In this document: piece after piece, positions 1 to 7,309 of the stretch | How the letters are laid out: each line of letters opens with the position of its first letter | Position numbering within the stretch: position 1 is the first letter of the stretch | NCBI GenBank assembly: GCA_964500515.1 | Contig: CAZCNE010000018.1 | Coordinates: 1 to 9,291, forward strand | Reading direction: 5' to 3' | Length of the DNA: 9,291 nt | Source: Altimarinus sp964500515 | GTDB taxonomy: Bacteria; Patescibacteriota; Gracilibacteria; BD1-5; UBA6164 | Notes under the pieces: generated by a model | The model's database searches: none | What the model saw: the letters and a program-made list of their open reading frames with translations, nothing else | Told to the model about the DNA's origin: nothing | Made by a program: the position numbers and the translations under genes

Positions 1-2168
1 TGAAAAATAACAAAGCCTTTACATTGGTAGAATTAATTGTAGTAGTTGTTATAATTGCAATTATATGAACCATTGCTTTTATTTCAATTTCAAATTATCC
101 AAAAGATGCAAGAGATTCTGAAAGGATGTCTGATTTAAAAGATATGGAAACATCACTTGAATTATTTAAATTAACAACTTGATCATATCCTATACCAGAA
201 GAAGTAAAAACAGTTTCTTCGATATCTTGAGCTATAGAATGAACTTTTTGAGAAAATAATTTTATACAAATATGAAATTTAAATAAACTTCCAAAAGATC
301 CATTAACAGAAAAAACATACACTTATTTTATTTCTGATGATAAAAAGACATTTAGAGTAGAGACTTTATTAGAAAATTGAAGTATATTTTCAGTATGAAA
401 TTTAAATCCAGATAATTTACTTGCGAGTAATACTTGAAGTTTAATTGATACTTGATCAATTTCTACATGAAGTTTAATTGACACATGATCAATTTCAACT
501 TGATCGACAGAAACATGATCTTTAGATATTTGTCTAGATTCTTATACACCTACTGATTCAAGTTTTTTTACTTTTAATAATACTACTCAAACCATAACAG
601 CATATAGTGATTTATGACCAAAAGATGTTGTAATTCCTTGTACTATAGATTGAATACCAGTAAAAATTATTAGATATTCCGCCTTTCAATCTAAGAACAT
701 AACAAGTGTAATAATTCCAAATTCAGTAACTAGTATTTGAGATTCAGCATTTTATAATAATAAGTTGACGAGTGTAACAATTTCAAATTCATTAACAAGT
801 CTTTGAAATAGTGTGTTTTCTACTAATAAATTAACAAGTGTAATAATTCCAAATTCTGTTACAAGTATTTGAATTAATACTTTTAGGAATAATCAGTTAA
901 CAAATGTGATAATTCCAAACTCTGTTACAAGTATTTGAGATCGGGCATTTTTTATTAATAAGTTGACGAGTGTAATAATTCCAAATTCTGTAATTAATAT
1001 ATGATTGGCAGCTTTTAATAATAATCAATTGCCTGATAGTCAAGCTTTTATTTATGCGAGAGATAGTTCTTGAAATGAAAATAAATCTATTTTAGTTTCT
1101 TATGGATGATCAAAAAGAAATGATGTAATTATTCCAAATTCAGTAATTAGTATTTGAGCTAGTGCACTTTCTAGTAATCAATTAACAAGTGTTACAATTC
1201 CAAATTCTGTTACTAGCATATGAAGTAGTGCATTTTCTAGTAATCAATTAACAAGTGTCACAATTCCAAATTCAGTAATTAGTATTTGAACAAGTGCATT
1301 TAGAGAAAATTTATTAATAAATGCTATAATTCCAAATTCTGTTACTAGCATTTGAAACAGTGCATTTTCTATTAATCAATTAACAAGTGTAACTATACCT
1401 GATTCAATTACTAGTATCGAATGATATACTTTTTCTAGCAATAAATTAACTACTATAGATATACCAGGCTCTGTAACTAGTATTTGAGACTCTGCTTTTT
1501 ATGCAAATAGATTAACATTTTTACATTTACCTAACTCAGTTACTAGTATTTGAAGTAGTGCATTTTTTATTAATAAGTTGACGAGTGTAATAATTCCAAA
1601 TTCTGTAACTAGTATTTGAAGATTTGCTTTCCATACTAACCGCTTATCAAATTTAATAATACCAAGTTCTGTAACTTTTATTTGATGAAGTGCCTTTACA
1701 AACAATTTAATTTCTAATGATAGCAAAGCTTTTATTTATGCTAGAAATTCTGATTGAACAGAAAATATGTCAATTTTAGTTTCTTATGCATGATCAAAAA
1801 TAGAAAATGTAGTGATTCCAGATAATGTAACGATTATATCAGATGAAACATTTAGTAATATTCAATATAATCAGTTAAAAAGTGTAACAATTCCTGACTC
1901 TGTTACAAGTATTTGAGATTATGCTTTTTTTAAAAATCAATTAGTTACTTTAGATATACCAAATTCAGTAACCAGTATCTGAGGAAATGCTTTTTACGGT
2001 AATCTTTTAAAAAGTGTAAATATACCTATATCTGTTACGAATATATGATATTGAGCATTTAAAAATACTCAATTAACAAGTGTAAATATTCCAAATCCAA
2101 ATGCTAAATGTGGTAATTGAACAAATTGGACTTATTGTTTTGATAGTAGTGTAACTATAATACAATAA
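1..2168 (+). CDS. Prepilin-type N-terminal domain fused to BspA-like leucine-rich repeats (putative surface/pilus adhesin), 5' edge partial
   Basis: The window opens at the second base of what is probably the ATG, so the start lies one base outside; the gene is otherwise complete (about 722 residues, TAA stop) when TGA is read as glycine. The N-terminus KNNKAFTLVELIVVVVIIAI is a class III (type IV pilin) signal: a short basic leader, predicted prepilin-peptidase cut before Phe, Glu at +5 of the mature chain, then a hydrophobic helix. Cleavage would follow Ala instead of the usual Gly. Residues about 30-140 form a conserved pseudopilin-like domain (SYPIPEE, GAIEGTFG, LPKDPL, SIFSVGNLNPDNLL). 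A TGS-rich linker follows (about 145-178). From about residue 225 to the end there are about 18 BspA/TpLRR repeats of 22 residues (LTSVxIPNSVTSIGxxAFxxN), interrupted by two FIYAR modules and closed by a Cys-containing cap (NAKC...WTYCFDS). BspA-type repeats commonly mediate surface binding; the pilus or cell-surface adhesin role is inferred. The binding partner is unknown. Confidence 0.87.
3..55 (+). repeat. Direct repeat, copy 1 (prepilin signal coding DNA)
   Basis: These 53 bases, coding the prepilin leader and the start of the hydrophobic helix, are identical to 2217-2269 at the start of the downstream paralogue. Identity even at third codon positions suggests recent duplication or gene conversion and not only protein-level constraint. 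Confidence 0.85.
432..497 (+). repeat. Two tandem 33-bp units coding a TGSLIDTGSIS linker
   Basis: Two consecutive 33-bp in-frame units (432-464 and 465-497) each encode TGSLIDTGSIS. They differ by only a few bases, and a degenerate continuation (TGSTETGSLD) follows. The segment sits between the pseudopilin-like domain and the leucine-rich repeats, where a flexible Ser/Thr/Gly stalk would be expected. The downstream paralogue has only a short remnant here (GTSLTGSISS), so the linker appears to have expanded in this copy. Confidence 0.8.
1029..1121 (+). repeat. FIYAR module 1, inserted between leucine-rich repeats
   Basis: A 31-residue stretch (LPDSQAFIYAR ... SILVSYGGSK) replaces the front half of a leucine-rich repeat, and the array then resumes at DVIIPNSV. 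Similar modules lie at 1707-1805 and 3222-3314. The recurring AFIYAR and SYxGxK motifs mark it as a defined structural insert and not random drift. Its function is unknown. Confidence 0.7.
1707..1805 (+). repeat. FIYAR module 2, inserted between leucine-rich repeats
   Basis: A 33-residue stretch with the motifs KAFIYAR and SILVSYAGSK, closely related to the module at 1029-1121. The following repeat (NVVIPDNVTIISDETF) is divergent and lacks the usual glycine, which may indicate a domain boundary here. Confidence 0.7.
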
Positions 2169-2204
2169 CCATAAAAAAAAGTAATATTTTATAAGTATAA
2201 AAAT

Positions 2205-3551
2205 ATAAATTATAAAAAAAATAACAAAGCCTTTACATTGGTAGAATTAATTGTAGTAGTTGTTATAATAGCTATTTTGTGAACTATTGCTTTTATTTCA
2301 ATTGTTAATTATCCTAAGCAAGCCAGAGACTCAAAAAGAATATCTGACTTAAGACTTATGGAAAAATCTCTTTCATTATATGAATTATTAGTTTGATCAT
2401 ATCCTATGCCAGAAGAAATCAAAACAATTTCTTCGATATCTTGAGCTATAGAATGAACTTTTTGAAATGATAACTTTTTACAAGTATGAAAACTAGATCA
2501 ACTTCCAAAAGATCCATTAAGCGATAAGACTTATACATATTTTGTGTCAGATAATTGAAAAAGTTTTAGAATAGAAACTAAATTAGAAGATGGAAGTATA
2601 TTTTCAGTATGAAATTTAAATCCAGATAATTTACTTGGGACAAGTTTAACTTGATCAATTTCAAGTGATTGTATACCTACAGACGATAGTTATTTTGCAT
2701 TTTATGAAACAACTTGAACAATTACAGGGTATAGTCATGAATGACCAAAAGATGTGTGTATACCGGATAATATTAATTGAGTAAGTGTAACTAGTATTTG
2801 AAATACGGCTTTTCATAGTAACCTATTAACAAGTGTAATAATTCCAAATTCTGTTACAAGTATTTGAAGTTATGCTTTTCATGTAAATTTAATAAATAGT
2901 TTAAAAATTTCAAATTCTCTTACTAGTATCTGAACTTATACTTTTGCACTCAATCATTTAACAAATATAGATATCCCAGATTCTGTTACAAGCATTTGAT
3001 TTGCATCTTTTCGGCAAAATAACTTAGCAAGTGTAGTAATTCCAAATTCTGTAACTAATATATGAGAAGCATCTTTCAAAGAGAACCAACTAACAAATAT
3101 TTCATTACCTAATTCCTTAACCTATATATGAGACACTTCTTTTGAACGAAATAATTTAACAAATGTAGTAATTCCAAATTCTGTTACTAGTATTTGAACA
3201 GCGAGTTTTAATGGTAATAGTCTACCTGATGAACAAGCATTTATTTATGCTAGAAAACCTGATTGAAGTAATGATATGACTAATTTAGCTTCATACTGAT
3301 GAGCAAAAAGAGAAAATGTAATTATTCCTAGTTCTGTTATTTATATTTGGTCTTATGCCCTTCATGATCTTTACTTAAGAAGTGTAATAATCCCAAATTC
3401 TGTTTCATATATTTGATATTTTGCATTTATAAATAATTCATTAACTAGTGTTCATATACCAAATTCAAATGCTAAATGTGATGATTGAAGAGATTGAACT
3501 GATTGGAGTGAATGTTTTGATAGTGAAGTAGAAATAAATCATAATCAATAG
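2205..3551 (+). CDS. Second prepilin-type/BspA-like LRR protein, start codon not identifiable
   Basis: A shorter paralogue of the upstream gene in the same reading frame, ending at TAG. The prepilin motif (KNNKAFTLVELIVVVVIIAI) is intact, followed by the same pseudopilin-like domain (SYPMPEE, GAIEGTFG, LPKDPLSDKTYTYF, SIFSVGNLNPDNLL). There is a short linker, about 9 leucine-rich repeats with one FIYAR module, and a cap with two Cys (NAKC...WSECFDS). The frame is open back to 2175, just after in-frame stops at 2166 and 2172, but contains no ATG, GTG or TTG before the prepilin motif. The codon aligned with the first gene's ATG is AAA. I placed the start at ATA 2205 only because it gives a short leader; this is a guess. 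No clear promoter lies in the roughly 35-bp gap. It could be translated from an unusual start, be a silent donor copy for the upstream gene, or be a recent pseudogene. The body of the frame is undamaged. Confidence 0.72.
2217..2269 (+). repeat. Direct repeat, copy 2 (prepilin signal coding DNA)
   Basis: Identical over 53 bases to 3-55 in the upstream paralogue. The identity stops just before the point where the upstream gene has its ATG, so the block shares everything except the start codon. Confidence 0.85.
2781..3465 (+). repeat. BspA/TpLRR repeat array of the second paralogue
   Basis: About 9 units of 22 residues with consensus LTNVxIPNSVTSIGxxSFxxNN. Several are close to units of the upstream gene, but others carry distinct xSF/ExN variants. 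The unit after the FIYAR module has TGG (Trp) at 3348-3350 where the other units have TGA (Gly). Confidence 0.82.
3222..3314 (+). repeat. FIYAR module 3, in the second paralogue
   Basis: A 31-residue insert with the motifs LPDEQAFIYAR and LASYGGAK, matching the two modules of the upstream gene and placed in the same way between leucine-rich repeats. Its presence in both paralogues suggests it predates the duplication or was exchanged between them. Confidence 0.7.
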
Positions 3552-3558
3552 AAAAATT

Positions 3559-3586
3559 TTGACATATTTTATTTTTTGAATATTAT
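3559..3586 (+). promoter_or_regulatory. Sigma-70-type promoter of htpG
   Basis: A consensus -35 box TTGACA (3559-3564), a 16-bp spacer, and a -10 box TATTAT (3581-3586). The -10 box runs into the CIRCE operator, so HrcA bound there would block RNA polymerase. Transcription would start near 3592, giving a leader of about 75 nt before the htpG ATG. Confidence 0.7.
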
Positions 3587-3611
3587 AGCACTTATATAAA
3601 ATGAGTGCTAA
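3585..3611 (+). promoter_or_regulatory. CIRCE operator (HrcA binding site)
   Basis: The inverted repeat ATAGCACTT - 9 bases - GAGTGCTAA matches the CIRCE consensus TTAGCACTC-N9-GAGTGCTAA. The right arm is perfect, the left arm has two mismatches (first and last base), and the spacer is exactly 9. CIRCE is bound by the heat-shock repressor HrcA, whose activity depends on GroEL in the systems studied. Its position at the start of an Hsp90 gene, overlapping the -10 box, supports direct heat-shock control. No hrcA gene is in the window. Confidence 0.9.
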
Positions 3612-3667
3612 TTTTATGCTGTAATATTGAAAATGAAATTAATCTTTAACTTTTAATTTATTTAATT

Positions 3668-5563
3668 ATGACAAAAAAAATATATAAATTTGAAGCTGAA
3701 ACTGAAAAACTATTGGAACTTCTTACAAATAGTATTTATTCAAATAAAGAAATATTTTTAAGAGAACTTATTTCAAACGCATCTGATGCAATTGATAAAG
3801 CTAGACTTAAATCCATAACTGATTTAGATTATCTTTGAGATAATTCAAAATTTGAGATTAAAATAGATATTGATAATGAAAACAAAACTATAATAATTTC
3901 AGATAATTGAATAGGGATGACAAAAGATGAAATTATAAAAAATATATGAACTATTGCAAAATCTTGAACAAAAGAATTTATAGAAAAACTTAGAAATTCA
4001 AAAGAAAAAAATAACTTAATTTGACAATTTTGAGTTTGATTTTATTCAGTATTTATGATTGCTGATAAAGTCGAAATAGAAACAAAATCAAATGAAAATG
4101 ACAAAGCAACAAAATGGATTTCTGATTGAAAGGGAAGTTTTGAATTAGGTGAAAGCAATAAAAAAGATAGGTGAACAAAAATCATAATTTATGTAAAAGA
4201 TGATGAAAAAAGTTTTTTAGAGGAATGGAAACTAAAAGAACTTATAAAAAAGTATTCAAATTATGTACAAGTTCCAATTATGATGAAAGAAATGGAAGAT
4301 GAAAAAGATAAGAAAAAAGAAAGAAAATACGAACAAATTAATCAAGCAAAATCAATTTGGGAAAAAAATAAATCAGAAATTAAAGATGAAGAATATAATG
4401 AATTTTATACAAGTATTAGCTATGATTTTGAAAAAGCTTTATCTCATATTCATTTAAATGCCGAATGAATAATAAATTATAAATCAATTCTTTTTATACC
4501 AAAAAAGAAAAATATGTTTTATAATTATGATGATGCTAGCAAAGATTATGGTCCAAAATTATTTGTGCAAAATGTTTTAATTTTGGAAAATGCAAAAGAT
4601 TTACTTCCAATTTGGCTAAGATTTATTTCTTGAGTTGTTTCAACAAATGATTTACCTCTAAATATTTCAAGAGAAATGCTTCAAATAAATCCTACACTTG
4701 AAAAAATAAGAAAAAACTTAGTTAAAAAAATTATTGAAAAAATTGAATTTGAGTTAAAAGAAAACAAAGATTACGATGAATTTTTAAATAATTTTTCTAC
4801 ATTTTTAAAAGAAGGAATATATTATGAATCAGAACTTAGAGAAAAACTTACTTGACTTGTAAAATTTAAATCTTTACTTAATTGAAAAAATATTACATTT
4901 GATGAATATTTAGAAAATCAAAAAATTATAAAAAAAGATGCTGAATGAAAAGAATATAAAGAAATATTTTATGTAAGTGCAAAAAATGAAAATGAAGCAT
5001 TAGCAAATCCTTATATTGATTATTTTAAAGAAAATAAAATAGATGTTTTATTATTTGTAGACCCTATTGATGAATGGATTATTCAAGTTCTTTCAGAATA
5101 CAAATGAAATAAATTAGTTTCTATAACTAAATGAGAGTTTGAGATAGAAGAAAAAACTGAAAAATCTAAAGAAGATAAAAAATGAGAAATTACTGAAAAT
5201 AAAGCATTATTTGATTTGATAAAAAATATTATTTGAACAGATATAATTGAAGAAATAAAAAGTTCAAATAGATTATGAGATAATCTTTGAGCATTAAATA
5301 CAAAAGAATGATGACTTACTCCACAAATGGAAAAAATGATGAAAGCTATGTGACAAAATGTTCCAAAAAGTAAAAAAATTCTTGAAATAAATCCAAAACA
5401 CAAAATATTTAAATTAATGGAAGATGAATTTAAAAATGATGCAAAATCAGAAAAACTAAAAGACTTAATTTTGTATACTTATGAACAAGCAATTTTGCTT
5501 GAATGATGAGAATTACAAAACTACAAAGCTTTTATAAATAGGATGAATAAATTCATAATTTAA
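3668..5563 (+). CDS. htpG: Hsp90-family molecular chaperone HtpG
   Basis: Encodes 631 residues, close to E. coli HtpG (about 624). HtpG is a cytosolic homodimeric ATP-dependent chaperone that remodels client proteins. The N-terminal GHKL ATPase is complete: RELISNASDA (catalytic Glu33, Asn37), DNGIGM (Asp79), and the lid motif IGQFGVGFYS (residues 118-127). A Lys/Glu-rich charged linker lies near residues 205-235. The middle domain carries LPLNISREMLQ with Arg335, the expected ATP-contacting arginine. The C-terminal dimerisation domain ends with the typical YEQAILLEGGELQNYKAFINRMN. All three glycines of the QFGVGF lid motif are TGA, so translation with a standard code would stop the protein within the first 53 residues. 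The ATG at 3668 matches the family N-terminus; no Shine-Dalgarno sequence precedes it. A CIRCE-controlled promoter lies upstream and a terminator downstream, so it is probably monocistronic and heat-inducible. Confidence 0.98.
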
Positions 5564-5631
5564 ATATTTTAAATTAATTTATTTTACTAAATTTTAGATT
5601 TATTTATTTTTACATTAAAAAAAATTAAAGT

Positions 5632-5662
5632 AAACCAATATTTTTAAAAATATTGGTTTTTT
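5632..5662 (+). terminator. Rho-independent terminator after htpG
   Basis: A perfect 28-base palindrome (arms 5632-5645 and 5646-5659) begins AAACCAATATT and ends AATATTGGTTT, followed by more T. It would form an AT-rich hairpin with a U tract. It lies about 70 bases after the htpG stop, and its A-tract/T-tract symmetry would also allow termination from the other strand. Confidence 0.8.
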
Positions 5663-5670
5663 AGAGTTTT

Positions 5671-5698
5671 TTGAATAAACTTAAGGATATTTTAGTAT
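5671..5698 (+). promoter_or_regulatory. Possible promoter of the protease/transglutaminase-like unit
   Basis: TTGAAT (5671-5676), a 16-bp spacer, and TAGTAT (5693-5698) resemble a sigma-70 promoter just after the htpG terminator. If used, the transcript would begin only a few bases before the ATG at 5711 and be nearly leaderless. AT-rich DNA gives such matches by chance, so this is tentative. Confidence 0.35.
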
Positions 5699-5710
5699 AT
5701 AAATTTATAA

Positions 5711-7300
5711 ATGAAAAATTGAAAAATTATAAAATGAATTGTGATTTTTATTGCAGTTTTTTCTTTGATACAAAATGTTTATACATATGATTTAAAAATA
5801 AATTCTTTAAATGAATCTAATTCTTATGAGCAAACAAATAAATATACAAAAAACTCTAAAGAAATTATTAGAAGAGACTTTTTTATATTTTTAGCAAATC
5901 AATTTAAAAATGATATACAAGATTCCTATAAATATATAAATTTGAAATTTCTTGATGTTTGAGTTGATAGTGAATTAAAAGAATCTTTACAAATTCTTAT
6001 TTATAAAGATTTAATAAAAAATAAACCAATTAAAATAAATCCTTTAAAAGAATTAAAAGCTTCAACATATTTTAATTTTATAGAAAGAATACTAAAAATC
6101 AATGTTTTACCTAGTGATGAAAATATTGATTCAATTAAATTAAGAAATACAAAACAATATGATTTGACAAATACACAAGAAATTATTGATTCTTATAAAA
6201 AACAAAAAGATGAAATTAAAAATAATATAATTGAATCAGATAAAAAATTAAATGAAAAGCAAGAAATATTTTTAGATGTATATAATTCAATAATAAACTG
6301 ACATTATGATAAAGATAAAATTGATAAAGTGAAATTGATGGAAAATGCAATTAATTGACTTGCAAAATGAACAAATGATAAATTTACTTCATATATGTCA
6401 GCAGATGAAAAAAAACAATTTGATGAAAATTTAAATTGAGAATTTGATTGAATTTGAGCTTATATTGATATGGAAGAAGAATGAGTTTTAACAATAATTT
6501 CTACAATTTCTTGATCACCAGCAGAAAAAGCAGGATTAAAATGATGAGATAGAGTTTTAAGTGTTGATTGAAAAGAAATCACAACAGAAAACAATATAGA
6601 AGAAATTAAATCATGGATAAAATGACCTACTTGAACAGAAGTTCTTTTAAAAATAAAAAGATGAGATGAAGAATTTGAAGTTAAAGTAGTTAGAGAAAAA
6701 ATAATTATAAACGAAATAGAACATAAAAAAATTAATGAAAATACATATTTGATTGAAATAAAATCTTTTTGAGCTAATGTTTCTGAAGAGTTTTTAAGTG
6801 CAATTAAAAATATAAATAATAATTCAAATTTAAAAAATATAATTATAGATTTAAGGAATAATCCTTGATGATATCTTGATCAAGTAAATGAAATATTATC
6901 ATATTTTATTGAAGAATGAGAACCTATTTCTGTGATAAAATCTTATTGAGATGAAGATATAAATTTATCAAATTGATATAATGAAATCGATTTTTCAAAA
7001 TATAAAATAATTTTTTTGCAAAATAAATGAACTGCGTCAGCTTCTGAAATAATGATTTGAACTATCAAAGATTATTATCCTGAAATAAAAAATATATGAG
7101 AAAAAACTTATTGAAAAGGTTCTGTGCAAGTTTTGAAACAGTACAATGATTGATCAGCATTAAAATACACAGTAGCAAAATGGTACACTTGAAAAAATCA
7201 AATAAATATCGATCAAGAATGAATTAATCCAGATATTGAAATTTCAAAAGAAAATTGAGAAGATGCTTTACAAAAAGCTATTGAGTTATTAAATAATTAA
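5711..7300 (+). CDS. Exported S41-family C-terminal processing protease with PDZ domain and SLH-like N-terminus
   Basis: Encodes 529 residues with TGA as glycine. S41 (CtpA/Prc-type) proteases are Ser-Lys endopeptidases that trim or degrade exported proteins near their C-termini. A hydrophobic signal or membrane anchor occupies residues 7-21. Residues about 50-128 resemble an S-layer homology domain (IIRRDFFIFLAN, FLDV, LIYKDLIKN, NPLKELKASTYFNFIERIL), suggesting attachment to the cell envelope; this is a pattern match by eye. The usual pre-PDZ signature follows (KFTSYM, LNGEFDGIGA), then a PDZ domain about 244-325 with SPAEKAGLKGGDRVLSVDG. The protease core has IIIDLRNNPGG (380-387) and GTASASEI with predicted nucleophile Ser443. 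The predicted general base is Lys469 in GEKTYGKGSVQ, 26 residues away; E. coli Prc has 25 (Ser430/Lys455). All key residues are present, so it should be active. It is followed after 9 nt by a transglutaminase-like gene, probably in one operon. Confidence 0.95.
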
Positions 7301-7309
7301 TATAAATAT

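Larger units (their letters stand above)
699..2105 (+). repeat. BspA/TpLRR repeat array of the first paralogue (66-bp period)
   Basis: About 18 imperfect 66-bp units encode 22-residue leucine-rich repeats with consensus LTSVxIPNSVTSIGxxAFxxNQ. The glycine of SVTSIG is TGA in almost every unit, which is strong evidence for the TGA = Gly code because this position is glycine in BspA-type repeats. Some units are nearly identical as DNA: 945-993 matches 1560-1608 over 49 bases. That is suitable substrate for recombination-driven gain or loss of repeats. Two non-LRR modules (1029-1121 and 1707-1805) interrupt the array. Confidence 0.88.

Noticed and set aside
95..322. Minus-strand open frame of 75 codons
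   Set aside because: It lies opposite the strongly conserved pilin domain, which has a clear protein match; the minus-strand product resembles nothing and has no promoter.
1499..1726. Minus-strand open frame with repeated LQILVTELG
   Set aside because: The repeats are the antisense of the 66-bp LRR units; it is a shadow of the repeat array.
699..2105. CRISPR array or minisatellite
   Set aside because: The 66-bp periodicity is coding: it keeps one frame, varies mostly at permitted LRR positions, and lacks identical repeats with unique spacers.
2184..2207. AT-rich inverted repeat between the two pilin-LRR genes as a terminator
   Set aside because: The arms (ATATTTTATA and TATAAAAATAT) do not match exactly, there is no GC pair and no T tail; chance is likely in such AT-rich DNA.
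4280..4468. Separate short gene of 62 codons
   Set aside because: It is an in-frame piece of htpG between TGA codons, the charged linker and the start of the middle domain, and appears separate only if TGA is read as stop.
5083..5403. Minus-strand open frame of 106 codons
   Set aside because: It overlaps the C-terminal part of htpG, whose frame is conserved to the end; the hydrophobic product is a shadow of AT-rich antisense.
5564..5631. Gene or regulatory site between the htpG stop and its terminator
   Set aside because: Only low-complexity A/T sequence; no open frame, hairpin or promoter could be supported.
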